This document shows positions 1-8,640 of a stretch of 64,000 nt of DNA, in pieces. The stretch is from contig CBDHYI010000002.1 of assembly GCA_965275915.1 (NCBI GenBank), forward strand, positions 157,195 to 221,194, written 5' to 3'. The translations under genes and the position numbers were made by a program. The notes beneath the pieces were generated by a model that saw nothing but the letters and a program-made list of their open reading frames with translations, was not told where the DNA came from and made no database searches. Each line of letters begins with the position of its first letter. Positions within the stretch are counted from its first letter, which is position 1. This stretch comes from JBDWFY01 sp965275915 (lineage in GTDB: Bacteria; Pseudomonadota; Alphaproteobacteria; Rhizobiales; Stappiaceae).

Positions 1-565
1 TGAAGTGAAGGGCCTGCATACCCACTCGTTTTGCGCCTTCAACGTTTGCCGGAGAGTCATCGATGAAGATCGTCTGCGATGGCTCCAGATTGTTGCGTTC
101 GATCAGGATCTCATAAATCCGGGCAGATGGTTTCAAGACTTTTTCGTGCGCCGAAACGACAATGTCCCGGAAGGAGTCTTTCAGAAACGAAAATCGCTCC
201 TGCGTCTCTGCAAATTTTTCGTCGGAGAAGTTGGTGATCGAGTAAAGCGGTACGCTCTTGTCTTTGAGTTCCTTTAACAGAAGAACATTGTCATCGATCG
301 GGCCGGGAACCATTTCCTCCCAGCGGTCCGAATAGGCGCGGATGTGGTCTTCATGGCTGGGAAATTTTCCCAGAAGTTCATTAATCCCGTCTTCCCAACT
401 GCGGCCTCGGTCTTGCTCGGCATTCCATTCATTCGTGCAGACATTTTCCAAAAACCAACGTTTTTCGTCGGCAGAAGACATGATTTTATCGAAAAGTATG
501 TTCGGGTCCCAGCGGATCAGCACATTGCCGACATCGAAGACCACCGTATCGATTGCTTGCGTCAT
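1..565 (-). CDS. HAD superfamily hydrolase, subfamily IA (3'-partial)
   Basis: The reading frame starts at ATG 563-565 and runs off the left edge of the window, so the C-terminus is missing. It begins MTQAIDTVVFDVGNVLIRW, with the HAD motif I nucleophile aspartate in DVGNVL. Near the visible end it has a motif IV-like IFIDDSPANVEGA segment and a motif II/III region (SITNFS). This is the layout of HAD-IA phosphatases and haloacid dehalogenase-like enzymes of the YihX type. Substrate specificity cannot be read from the sequence. It is divergent from the PhnD-like gene at 831. Confidence 0.85.
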   Translation of the reverse strand, partial: MTQAIDTVVFDVGNVLIRWDPNILFDKIMSSADEKRWFLENVCTNEWNAEQDRGRSWEDGINELLGKFPSHEDHIRAYSDRWEEMVPGPIDDNVLLLKELKDKSVPLYSITNFSDEKFAETQERFSFLKDSFRDIVVSAHEKVLKPSARIYEILIERNNLEPSQTIFIDDSPANVEGAKRVGMQALHF

Positions 566-830
566 TGACAGTCCGTAAATGGATGGTGGGGCAGGGGAGA
601 TTTGGCCCGGAGCGTGAATACCGCTACAATAATGCAATCGGTTAATCATTCAATCGGAAATCTGCGGCACAGTTGGAGCAAGCGTATTCCGTAGAAGTGG
701 ACGTCCCTTTGCGACAGAGATACGCGGTGCGGTGATGGCGGAATGCACTTCACGCGATTTGAATATCGCAAAAGCAGCGCCGGTTGTTGAATTTCACCCT
801 TGATGCGGCGCGTTCTGCAAGGACCTGTGA

Positions 831-2330
831 ATGATCTCGTTGAATTACCCGATGCCCCGGCTCAGGTTCCAGATATGGCAAACGGTGGTTGCGGTATTCC
901 CGTGGACGGCTGTCGCTTTGGTGCTTTTTGCGGCCACCTCGTCACAGGCGCAGCAAGGGCTTTTTGAGGCGGAGCCGCTCCGTAACGGACTTGTTGACGA
1001 TTTTGCGGGAACACGTCAGGCGCCGACAGATCCCCGCTACGATGTACCACTCTATGAAGAGCAGATACCCTATGATGCCGGGCAGTTGCCGGACAATGGT
1101 GTTTTCCCGCAGAACGGTCCGGAAAATCTCGGTTACGGCGATCCGGTACCTGAAAATGGGCGCTATGAAGCCCACAGCCGGCGGCGACCTGCCTATGAAG
1201 GGTACGGGACTGATCCGTTCTACGGGGGGGATCCTTACGGCGAAAGGTTCGACTATGGGCCGGACTTTCGGTACGAAACGTACGGGCCGCCGCAGACCGA
1301 ATGGGGCTATCAGGACCCAAGGCCGCTGGCGGAACCCTATTATGATCCGCAGTACCGGGACGAACGTCCCTTTATTCAGGATGACGTTTATGCCGATCCA
1401 TATACGGATCCCGGTTACCCGGTGCCGCAGGACTTTGTTCCGACGGAAGAGTGGCAGCGCAAGGTGCCGGTTTTCAGAATTGGTGTGGTCACGGGCGCCA
1501 ATTACGAGCAGAAACTCCGCAAGATCGTGCCGCTGAGGCACCATCTGCTTCGTCGCCTGCGCATTCTGGTCGAGTTCGTGTCCTTGAACGATTTGAACGA
1601 CGTTATTCGCGCTCTGGATGCGAAAAGGATCGACTATGTTGCCATGAGCGCCAGCGCATATGCGCAGTCCTGGATTCGCTGCGAATGCGTTGAGCCGCTT
1701 GTGGTGCCAAAGGCCGAGGATGGGACCGACGGCTTCTATTCTGTTCTGATTGCACGCGCAGACAGCGATGTGTCAGATCTCAATAGCATGAAAGACACGC
1801 GTCTGGCTTTGCTTTCTCCCCGCTCGACAACCGGATTTCAGTTGCCGATGGCTATGTTTGAGGAGGCGGATATTGTGGCGCATGACCATTTCAAGCTGAT
1901 AGGTGCAGCGCGAACGGCGGCAATCGGCCTCAGGGCCGTTCAGGCCGGTGATTACGACATCGCCGCGACCTGGTCTACCCTGTCCGGCGATGCAGGGGCG
2001 GGGTACAGCCGGGGGCCTTTGCGTGATCTTGTCGCCAACGGTGACCTGTCGATGGATCACATGAAAGTCGTCTGGCAATCGAAGAAGATACCCCACGGAC
2101 CGCATGTCATCAGGAAGACGCTGCCCGAGGAACTGAAACAGCGATTGCTGACACTCATGCTGGAGTTGGAAACGGAAAATCCGACGGCCTATGAGGCCGC
2201 CGAACCGCGATTTTCAGGAGGGTTTGCAAAAGCCGCCCATGACGACTTTGCGCCGCTTCTGGCCTTGGCGGATAAGCGAGGAAACAAAAGCGCAAGCCGC
2301 TCCTCGCTGGTTGTCATCGGCGGCGAATGA
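831..2330 (+). CDS. PhnD-like periplasmic substrate-binding protein with Tyr/Pro/Asp-rich linker
   Basis: 499 residues. An N-terminal hydrophobic segment (residues 15-40, ending SSQAQQ) looks like a signal peptide. Residues about 45-205 are a low-complexity, probably disordered stretch rich in Tyr, Pro, Asp, Glu and Gly. From about residue 215 the protein resembles the phosphate/phosphonate-binding PhnD/TRAP-like fold, with segments such as RIGVVTG, DYVAMSASAYAQ and LALLSPRSTTGFQLP. No ABC permease or ATPase gene is adjacent, so a transport role is not supported by context. It might instead be a periplasmic sensor or scaffold domain (inference). ATG 831 is used; ATG 852 is an alternative start. 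Confidence 0.75.
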   Translation: MISLNYPMPRLRFQIWQTVVAVFPWTAVALVLFAATSSQAQQGLFEAEPLRNGLVDDFAGTRQAPTDPRYDVPLYEEQIPYDAGQLPDNGVFPQNGPENLGYGDPVPENGRYEAHSRRRPAYEGYGTDPFYGGDPYGERFDYGPDFRYETYGPPQTEWGYQDPRPLAEPYYDPQYRDERPFIQDDVYADPYTDPGYPVPQDFVPTEEWQRKVPVFRIGVVTGANYEQKLRKIVPLRHHLLRRLRILVEFVSLNDLNDVIRALDAKRIDYVAMSASAYAQSWIRCECVEPLVVPKAEDGTDGFYSVLIARADSDVSDLNSMKDTRLALLSPRSTTGFQLPMAMFEEADIVAHDHFKLIGAARTAAIGLRAVQAGDYDIAATWSTLSGDAGAGYSRGPLRDLVANGDLSMDHMKVVWQSKKIPHGPHVIRKTLPEELKQRLLTLMLELETENPTAYEAAEPRFSGGFAKAAHDDFAPLLALADKRGNKSASRSSLVVIGGE

Positions 2331-2343
2331 TCTCTTCGTTTCT

Positions 2344-2931
2344 TCAGCAGCCGTTGCAGGGAACGGTATCCAGCTGACGCGGCTGAAGAAAGTAAACGCT
2401 TTCCAGATCGATGGACGAAGAGCCGGTAATGTCGTTGAAAATGGCTCCAAAAAGCGGCTTGAACTCGTACTTGACCTCGGTGACCACAATGCTGGAATTC
2501 GGTGTTGCGACTTCATTAGGAATAGTAATCGGTGGGACAGAACCCTCGCTCCACTTGCTCCCGTTGGCGTTCGCGTGACTCCAGTCTACTGCGAGATCGC
2601 CGTTTTCATCCGCGGTCACGCTTGAGACAACGATCTCCATATCAGCAGCTGAAAACGGGGCGACCATAGTATCGGACAGATTGAAATACTCATCCATTTC
2701 ATTGGGCGTCACCCTATCTTTTGACTGGGCGACCAAGTCCGCCATTGTCAGGGCAACCTGAGAGACTTTGCGGTCTACGGTCAGAGCATTGCTGAGTTCC
2801 ACGCTGCCGAAGAAAATGATAATTAAGAGTGGTACAACCAGAGCGAACTCTACTGCGGCAAGACCTTGCTCATCTCTGGTGAGCATCTTTTTGGTACGTA
2901 GAAGCTTACCCGTCAGTTGTAGGTTACGCAT
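2344..2931 (-). CDS. TadE-like pseudopilin
   Basis: 195 residues. After a basic N-terminus it carries the TadE/TadG signature GLAAVEFALVVPLLIIIFF, a glycine before a hydrophobic helix with a glutamate at position +5, typical of type IVb pseudopilins processed by the Tad prepilin peptidase. The remainder is a periplasmic domain without recognisable motifs. It starts 6 bases after the stop of the other TadE-like gene, so the two are co-transcribed. A shorter start at ATG 2886 would leave the TadE motif intact. Confidence 0.8.
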   Translation of the reverse strand: MRNLQLTGKLLRTKKMLTRDEQGLAAVEFALVVPLLIIIFFGSVELSNALTVDRKVSQVALTMADLVAQSKDRVTPNEMDEYFNLSDTMVAPFSAADMEIVVSSVTADENGDLAVDWSHANANGSKWSEGSVPPITIPNEVATPNSSIVVTEVKYEFKPLFGAIFNDITGSSSIDLESVYFLQPRQLDTVPCNGC

Positions 2932-2937
2932 GTTATA

Positions 2938-3528
2938 TCAACCTCCAACTTCTGGGAAAGGTTCGTTTCTGAATGCAGAAGCGGACATCAGAAGGCGGCT
3001 GCCGTCGGCAAGGTCTGCGAAAGATGACTTAATCACATTGGTGATCATCGGCCAGGTATAGTAAGCGCGGACAAGGATGATCTCACCGGAGTTTCCGATG
3101 TTATATTGAGTATCGTCATCGATATCGCCATCCGCATTCACGATTGTCGTGTTGACGTTGCTGATGTCTGCAAACGTGTTGAATCTTTGGACATCGACAT
3201 ACAAACGGTCACAGCCGGCTCCGCCGGACATGAAACCCGGTAATCCACTGCAAACAGCATCTTTAAATTCGGCCTTGGAGATGTTGTTCGACTGAGCTTG
3301 ACCGGTTTTGATCAACCGGGCCGTATCTTGAACCGCGTTATCCATCATCTGCATCGCAAGGAAAACAATTCCGATTTCCAGAATTCCGAAGATCAGCATG
3401 AAAAACGGGACACCCACCATAGTAAATTCAATGGCGGTTGATCCGTCATGGTTTCGTTTGAAACGACCAAAGAGAGATCGTGTTTTTCGCGTTAACCCTG
3501 TATCAAATCGTCTCAATAACGGTGCCAT
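2938..3528 (-). CDS. TadE/TadG-like pseudopilin
   Basis: 196 residues from ATG 3528. An upstream in-frame ATG at 3561 has no ribosome-binding site, while 3528 is preceded by GGGG. The N-terminal region has the pseudopilin motif GSTAIEFTMVGVPFFMLIFG followed by a hydrophobic helix. The periplasmic part contains cysteines (AVCSGLPG, GAGCDRLYV) that could form a disulfide. It is the first gene of a two-gene minus-strand unit beside the Flp pilus locus, and likely a minor pilin needed for pilus assembly. Confidence 0.8.
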   Translation of the reverse strand: MAPLLRRFDTGLTRKTRSLFGRFKRNHDGSTAIEFTMVGVPFFMLIFGILEIGIVFLAMQMMDNAVQDTARLIKTGQAQSNNISKAEFKDAVCSGLPGFMSGGAGCDRLYVDVQRFNTFADISNVNTTIVNADGDIDDDTQYNIGNSGEIILVRAYYTWPMITNVIKSSFADLADGSRLLMSASAFRNEPFPEVGG

Positions 3529-3656
3529 TCTATTGCCCCACGACAAACATATCGCCGACATTTATCGCACCGGTGTGTTGATATATGTTTGACAGATTAC
3601 ATAAAATTTGAAGTATTCTTAAGGTATTGTAAAAATAATTATAATGTCTGTTCAAA

Positions 3657-3694
3657 ATACAAACGGCGGTGGTCATGGACCCCGCCGTTTGTAT
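3657..3694 (-). terminator. Long stem-loop downstream of the secretin-N-domain gene
   Basis: A perfect 13-bp stem (3657-3669 pairing with 3682-3694, core ACAAACGGCGG) encloses a further 4-bp GGTC/GACC stem separated by a single unpaired T. On the minus strand it is followed by a short T run. It lies 33 bases after the stop of the gene ending at 3727 and before the TadE-like pair, so it most likely terminates the former. Confidence 0.7.
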
Positions 3695-3726
3695 ATATAT
3701 TATAATGACTCTGAAGCGTTTAAGAC

Positions 3727-4233
3727 TCAGCGGGCAGCATCTCTTGCCTGATCGATATATGTTCCAGACTGTTCAGCCGTGTTTTTGTAAAAATCCACTT
3801 CATCACCCACCCGGATTGCCGGAGTGCATTCGCCCTTGCAACTGAATGAGTAGCGGGCGGCCGCTCTATGGACGGTAACGAGGGCATCATTGGCGGCTTC
3901 GACATAGATGGATTCATCAACGACGACTTTGCCGTTCCCGTCCAGAACGACGAGATTTGTGGATCCGGAGGATTTTCCGGTTATGACGAGAGTCTTGCTG
4001 TCATAAACTGTGACGTCTGCAATTGCGGGGTTTCCGACAATAACCGTTGCGGCTTCGTCCTCGATATTGAAAACTTTGGCTCGGTCGATCGTAACGCTCA
4101 CGCCTCCACTCAACTCAGCTGACAAAGCCGGTGCAACGAAGACACTTGTCATTGCTGCGATGGACATCGCACCAAAGAGAGTTCTAAGCAGATCTGGACG
4201 CATAATATGAGAGTACTTTGTCCGGTTGAGCAT
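3727..4233 (-). CDS. Stand-alone pilus assembly (secretin N-terminal) domain protein
   Basis: 168 residues from ATG 4233. The frame stays open to a TTG at 4245, but that TTG lies in the GGAG Shine-Dalgarno serving ATG 4233, so the ATG is preferred. A signal peptide (to about ALSAEL) precedes a domain like the N-terminal domain of CpaC: VSVTIDRAKVFNIEDEAATVIVG, NPAIADV, LVITGKSSGSTNLVVLD. The same NPAIAD...G.ANLV pattern occurs in CpaC of this locus (6493). The C-terminal part has two cysteines (SCKGEC). It is probably a periplasmic accessory of the Tad secretin (inference). Confidence 0.75.
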   Translation of the reverse strand: MLNRTKYSHIMRPDLLRTLFGAMSIAAMTSVFVAPALSAELSGGVSVTIDRAKVFNIEDEAATVIVGNPAIADVTVYDSKTLVITGKSSGSTNLVVLDGNGKVVVDESIYVEAANDALVTVHRAAARYSFSCKGECTPAIRVGDEVDFYKNTAEQSGTYIDQARDAAR

Positions 4234-4245
4234 AACGGGCTCCAA

Positions 4246-4648
4246 ATTTGTTTGTTCTTAGAGAACTTGCCATGATTTTGGTGAAGGAATTGCTAACGCC
4301 GGATTGAGGGAGGCAAAGCGATTATTGCCGAAGGCATTTTTACTGTACGCTTATTCGGGGCGGACACATACGTGTATCGGTCAGTGCTGTCGTGTGTTTT
4401 GCAAAGGAAAGATAATATATTTTGATATAATACTATACTTATGGGAATTTTCGAATTATAAATATTAAAATATTTAAGTAATAATCAGTTAACTATAAGA
4501 TTTTTTCGAAATAAAAAACATTTGTACTTTGAGCTGTTAACTCGATGTCAATAAATGAAAGCTAGTTTGCTCACAGGTTTCGAGCGGCCGTAAAAAAAGT
4601 GGGTTGCCGGACCTGAGTTGTCAAATAGTGGAAACTTAGGAGCAAACT
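4246..4648. promoter_or_regulatory. AT-rich divergent intergenic region upstream of the Flp pilin
   Basis: 403 bases without a gene, between the minus-strand secretin-N-domain gene and the plus-strand Flp pilin. The centre (about 4400-4560) is strikingly AT-rich compared with the surrounding coding DNA. It must hold the promoters of both divergent genes, but I could not assign a clear -35/-10 pair. AGGAG at 4638-4642 is the pilin ribosome-binding site. Confidence 0.5.
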
Positions 4649-4819
4649 ATGAAAAACGTATTCGCACGCTTCATGAAAGACGAGTCTGGTGCAACGGCTA
4701 TCGAGTATGGCCTGATTGCCGTTCTGATTTCTGTTGTTGTTATTGGCGCCATGACCCTTGTTGGCGGTGAATTGAACACTGCTTACACTGAAGTTGAGGC
4801 CGCTCTGCAGACTCGCTAA
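4649..4819 (+). CDS. pilA: Flp/Fap-type type IVb major pilin
   Basis: 56 residues, MKNVFARFMKDESGATAIEY to ALQTR. The sequence is a textbook Flp pilin: a short basic leader, cleavage after the glycine of ESG, then ATAIEYGLIA with the conserved Glu and Tyr and a hydrophobic helix of about 20 residues. AGGAG lies 6 bases before the ATG and a strong rho-independent terminator follows, so it can be expressed as a monocistronic, abundant mRNA. It is processed by CpaA, encoded next, and assembled by CpaB-F/TadBC. Confidence 0.95.
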   Translation: MKNVFARFMKDESGATAIEYGLIAVLISVVVIGAMTLVGGELNTAYTEVEAALQTR

Positions 4820-4840
4820 TTCGAGTTTAAGCGGAAGTAT

Positions 4841-4872
4841 AAAGGGTGGTTCATCTGAACCACCCTTTTTTT
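4841..4872 (+). terminator. Rho-independent terminator after the Flp pilin
   Basis: A perfect 12-bp stem AAAGGGTGGTTC / GAACCACCCTTT (4841-4852 with 4857-4868) with an ATCT loop, followed by a run of T. It begins 22 bases after the pilin stop codon. Partial read-through into cpaA is possible. Confidence 0.93.
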
Positions 4873-4971
4873 ATTCCTTTTCCCGTTGCCTGTTTTACTT
4901 CAGGCGAAATAAACGGGATATCAACGCTTTTTGCGCACCATCGCGAGAACTGATCAATAGGTGTTGGAAGA

Positions 4972-5475
4972 ATGTACGAAGTTGCCGTTTTGACCGTGTT
5001 TCCGCTGCTTGCACTTTTTGCCGCGATGACAGACGTTGCTAGAATGACAATCCCTAATTGGCTTACCATGAGCCTGATTGTCGGCTTTGCTATTATGGCG
5101 CCGGTTTCGGGGATGGATCTGGCAATGGTCGGATGGCATCTCTGTGCGGGATTTGGTCTCCTTGCGGTAACATTTTTTCTGTTTTCAATGGGATGGATCG
5201 GCGGCGGTGATGCCAAATATGCCGCTGCTGTCGCATTATGGTTCGGATGGCCGGCAACGCTTGATTTTCTGCTGATTTCGGCATTGTTCGGTGGCGCGCT
5301 GACCCTCGCGATCGTAGCATTCAGAAAAATGCCGATGCCCGAGGCGATGCATAGCCAGCAATGGCTGATGCGGCTGCATGATCCAAAAAATGGAGCGCCA
5401 TACGGTGTGGCTCTTTCATGCGGTGCTCTTTACGTCTATCCGAATACGATTTGGATGAGCTCTGTATTTTCATAA
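4972..5475 (+). CDS. cpaA: Prepilin peptidase CpaA/TadV (A24 family)
   Basis: 167 residues, about five membrane segments. Two aspartates expected for A24 aspartyl prepilin peptidases are present: D21 in MTDVARMTIPNW and D80 in GGGDAKY (the GxGD motif). The protein lacks the N-terminal methylase domain of PilD, as expected for the short CpaA/TadV type. It cleaves the leader of the Flp pilin and of the TadE-like pseudopilins in the inner membrane. Confidence 0.93.
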   Translation: MYEVAVLTVFPLLALFAAMTDVARMTIPNWLTMSLIVGFAIMAPVSGMDLAMVGWHLCAGFGLLAVTFFLFSMGWIGGGDAKYAAAVALWFGWPATLDFLLISALFGGALTLAIVAFRKMPMPEAMHSQQWLMRLHDPKNGAPYGVALSCGALYVYPNTIWMSSVFS

Positions 5476-5675
5476 AGAGCGATAGAAAGTTTGGGTCAAA
5501 AATATGACCTCTTTCAGGCAAAAAATAGTTAATACTTAATAAATTCAGTATTTCTCATGTAATAATTTATTAAATAAAAATGATGATCCCTTATTAACCA
5601 TGTTTTGACGTTTCATCCTGCAAAGTGGGTTGCAGGGAATGGAATTGTTTCACGGTAGATATTTGGGATAGGGCA

Positions 5676-6467
5676 ATGAAACTGGCTCGATTGGCTGTTT
5701 TGGGTGTTGCGTTAGTCGCCGGATTGATTGCGGCTCGCCTCGTCATGAACCTTTCAAACCAACCGCAGGCAACTGCGGTTGAACAGGCATCGCCGGAAAT
5801 CGCGATGGAAGAAGTCCTGATTGCTTCAAGAGACGTCACACTCGGCAAGACGATCTCAAGAAGCGACATGGCATGGCAGGCTTGGCCGAAAGAGAGCATC
5901 TCGCCCGGCTTTGTGACAAAATCGTCAAAACCGGAAGCGCTCGAGGAGTTCGTCGGCCAGGTGGCGCGCGCGCCACTGTTCAACGGCGAGCCTATTCACG
6001 GCCAGCGCCTCATCAAAACCAAACACGGGTTTTTGTCCGCCATTCTGCCCAAGGGGAAGCGCGCAGTCGCCGTCACCGTGGAAGAGGAAACAATGGCCGG
6101 CGGTTTCATTCTTCCCGATGACAGGGTCGATATCCTGCTGACTCGGGAAATCCAACCCGGCGGAGAGGGCGGCGGCCGACGCGACTTTTTCACCGAGACG
6201 ATCCTCGAGAATGTCCGGGTGCTCGCCATTGATACTCAAACGGCCGGCGATAGCGAAGAGAAGTCTTTGACTCCCGACAAAACGGCGACCTTGGAACTCA
6301 CGTTGAGGCAGGCAGAAATCGTGGCCCAGGCCGAAAGCGTTGGAGCAATCTCACTTGCCTTACGAAGTGCGGAAGACAGCGATCCAGATGCCGCGCCCGA
6401 TCAGACAAGCAGGGGCATCACTTTCGTAAAATTTGGCGTAGCCAGCAAGGCGTCGACGCGGCGCTGA
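5676..6467 (+). CDS. cpaB: Flp pilus assembly protein CpaB/RcpC
   Basis: 263 residues from ATG 5676, preceded by a purine-rich GGGATAGGG. The frame extends to a GTG at 5625, which would add an unlikely hydrophilic leader before the membrane anchor. The N-terminal transmembrane helix (residues 4-25) is followed by a SAF-like domain (EEVLIASRDVTLGKTISRSD, FVGQVARAPLFNGEPI) and the RcpC domain (KGKRAVAVTVEEETMAGGFILPDDRVDILLT). CpaB is a periplasmic partner of the outer-membrane secretin. It opens the cpaBCDEF-tadBC operon. Confidence 0.92.
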   Translation: MKLARLAVLGVALVAGLIAARLVMNLSNQPQATAVEQASPEIAMEEVLIASRDVTLGKTISRSDMAWQAWPKESISPGFVTKSSKPEALEEFVGQVARAPLFNGEPIHGQRLIKTKHGFLSAILPKGKRAVAVTVEEETMAGGFILPDDRVDILLTREIQPGGEGGGRRDFFTETILENVRVLAIDTQTAGDSEEKSLTPDKTATLELTLRQAEIVAQAESVGAISLALRSAEDSDPDAAPDQTSRGITFVKFGVASKASTRR

Positions 6468-6492
6468 TTTCGGATCAAAGAGGAGTATCTTT

Positions 6493-7896
6493 ATGTCTTT
6501 CAACACCATGCTGGGAAGGCTTGCTCTAGCTGCGTCAATCGCATTTATCAGCTTTCAGGCAGCTCCGACCGATGCACAGGCATCTGAGGCCTTTCCAAAG
6601 ACAATTCGGGTGGCCGCTGGTCAGAGTGTTCATAACAAATTGCTGCGCGTCGGGATCGGGCGCTCCGTCGTTATCGATCTCGGCGAGGAAGTGAAGGATA
6701 TCCTGGTATCCAATCCTGCCATTGCCGACGCCGTCGTGCGATCCACTAAGAGAGTGTTTGTCCTGGGCGTTGCAAACGGTCAGGCAAATCTGGTCTTGTT
6801 TGGCAATGGCGGACGTCAGATCGCCAGTTTTGACCTGCGTGTTGAAACCGATACCACGGATATTGACAGCATTATTCACCGTCTGATCCCCGGATCGCAT
6901 GTGCGCGCGGAGTCGATCAATGGCAACATCGTCCTCACCGGACGGGTCAAGAATCCGATCGATGCCAAGCGCGCTGAAGATATCGCCAAACGGTTCATGG
7001 CCGATAAAGACAAAGATGCTCAAGTTCTCAACATGATTGCAGCTGAGGGCGACGACCAGGTCCTGCTGAAAGTGACTGTGGCTGAAGTTGAAAGGAACGT
7101 CCTGAAGCAACTTGGGATCAACTACAATGTGTCTGTTGGTTCGGGTAATTTTTCGGTCGGTTATGTCAGTGACATGCTGGATATCACATCGGGGTCTTTG
7201 CTCGGCGGAGGCTTTAATGCGGGTGCCACATCGATCGCAGCAAGTATCGAGGCGCTGGAACAGGATGGTGTGGTTCGCACACTTGCCGAGCCGACGCTAA
7301 CCGCAATTTCCGGAGAAAATGCCAGCTTCCTGGTTGGTGGTGAGTTTCCAATTCCAATTGCCAGCGATGATAACGAAATCACGGTCGAGTTTAAAAAATA
7401 TGGTGTTGGTCTTGACTTTACTCCGATTGTTTTGGGCTCGGGACGTATCTCGCTGCACATTCAGACGGAAGTGAGTGAACTCACCAGCGACGGGTCTATC
7501 AACATTGGCGGCCTGGTTTTGCCGGGTTTGAAAGTACGGCGCGCCGAGTCGACTGTGGAATTGCCGTCCGGCGGCTCATTGGTCATGGCCGGGCTGTTGA
7601 AAGACAGCTACGAGCAGACGATCAGCGGTGTGCCTGGCCTGATGCAGCTTCCTATTCTGGGATCTCTTTTCAAAAGTCGTGACTATCAGCGCAACAAAAC
7701 GGAACTGGTGGTGTTTGTAACGCCGTACATGGTTGAGCCCCAAGCGCAGTCCGCGTTAACGCGGCCTGACAAGAACTTTCAGGCCGCATCCGACGGCGCC
7801 ACGATTTTTCTCAACCGTTTGAACAGAGTGTATCGGGTTTCCGGTCCCAATACGGTTGGAACTTATCATGGACAGTTTGGTTACATTTATGAGTGA
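6493..7896 (+). CDS. cpaC: Tad/Flp pilus secretin CpaC/RcpA
   Basis: 467 residues with signal peptide (to about DAQA). Domains in order: pilus-assembly N domain (about 35-110, NPAIADAVVRSTKRVFVLG), BON-like domain (about 115-180), and secretin domain (about 190-440) with LAEPTLTAISGENASFLVGGEFPIP and VPGLMQLPILGSLFKSRDYQ. It forms the outer-membrane channel through which the Flp pilus passes. RBS AGAGGAG precedes the ATG. Confidence 0.95.
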   Translation: MSFNTMLGRLALAASIAFISFQAAPTDAQASEAFPKTIRVAAGQSVHNKLLRVGIGRSVVIDLGEEVKDILVSNPAIADAVVRSTKRVFVLGVANGQANLVLFGNGGRQIASFDLRVETDTTDIDSIIHRLIPGSHVRAESINGNIVLTGRVKNPIDAKRAEDIAKRFMADKDKDAQVLNMIAAEGDDQVLLKVTVAEVERNVLKQLGINYNVSVGSGNFSVGYVSDMLDITSGSLLGGGFNAGATSIAASIEALEQDGVVRTLAEPTLTAISGENASFLVGGEFPIPIASDDNEITVEFKKYGVGLDFTPIVLGSGRISLHIQTEVSELTSDGSINIGGLVLPGLKVRRAESTVELPSGGSLVMAGLLKDSYEQTISGVPGLMQLPILGSLFKSRDYQRNKTELVVFVTPYMVEPQAQSALTRPDKNFQAASDGATIFLNRLNRVYRVSGPNTVGTYHGQFGYIYE

Positions 7897-7906
7897 GGAC
7901 AGCAGC

Positions 7907-8626
7907 ATGCCCCTTAAGACAATGAAAACGTCTCGGCCGGCGGCGTCCAGTCGTACCCTGCCTCTTGTGATCGCCTTGGCGGCCCTGACAGCTGCTTGCC
8001 AGCAGAGCCAGATTTCGACGAACTCCGGTGCGGACGACAGCTATAGAACGCGCCATCCGATCGTTTTTTCCGAAGTGCCGGAAACCATGGATATTCCGGT
8101 CGGATTGCACACCCAGCGCCTGTCGAGTGACATGCGCAGCCGGGTCAGAAACTTCGCTCATCAGGCTCGGACCAAGGGCAATGGGTCGGTAGAGATCCTC
8201 GTGCCCTCCGGGTCAGCCAATGAGGGGTCCGCGAATGCGTTGGCTCAGGATATCCGGCGCACGGTCCGGTCCGGCGGCGTTCCTACAGGACGGATCGCCA
8301 TCAGGGCTTACCCCGTGAATGATCCCAAGGTCATCGCGCCGGTTCGTATCGCATATGCCCGCGTCAAAGCGGTCGCCGGACCCTGTGGTCTTTGGCAGGA
8401 AAATATCGGTCCGAAATTCTCCAACCGGGATGACAGTGAGTTCGGCTGCGCCACGCAGGCCAACTTCGCGGCGATGCTGGAAAATCCAGCCGACCTGCTT
8501 GGACCGCGGGTCAGCACACCGCCTGACGCAATGCGCCGCAGCACGGTATTCGAAAACTATCGGGCCGGCGAGCCGACTGCAGGCGAATATGTCGAGGGCC
8601 TCGGAACGGAAGTTTCGGAAGACTAG
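7907..8626 (+). CDS. cpaD: Pilus assembly lipoprotein CpaD
   Basis: 239 residues from ATG 7907, which follows GAGGAC at a good distance. The frame is open to TTG 7856 inside cpaC, but that start would bury the lipoprotein signal. The signal has a lipobox-like LTAAC with C31 as the lipidated cysteine. The C-terminal region has cysteines and the NFAAMLENPADLLGPR segment typical of the CpaD family. It is probably an outer-membrane lipoprotein assisting the secretin, 10 bases downstream of cpaC. Confidence 0.9.
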   Translation: MPLKTMKTSRPAASSRTLPLVIALAALTAACQQSQISTNSGADDSYRTRHPIVFSEVPETMDIPVGLHTQRLSSDMRSRVRNFAHQARTKGNGSVEILVPSGSANEGSANALAQDIRRTVRSGGVPTGRIAIRAYPVNDPKVIAPVRIAYARVKAVAGPCGLWQENIGPKFSNRDDSEFGCATQANFAAMLENPADLLGPRVSTPPDAMRRSTVFENYRAGEPTAGEYVEGLGTEVSED

Positions 8627-8640
8627 GATTGGGGTTGAAT

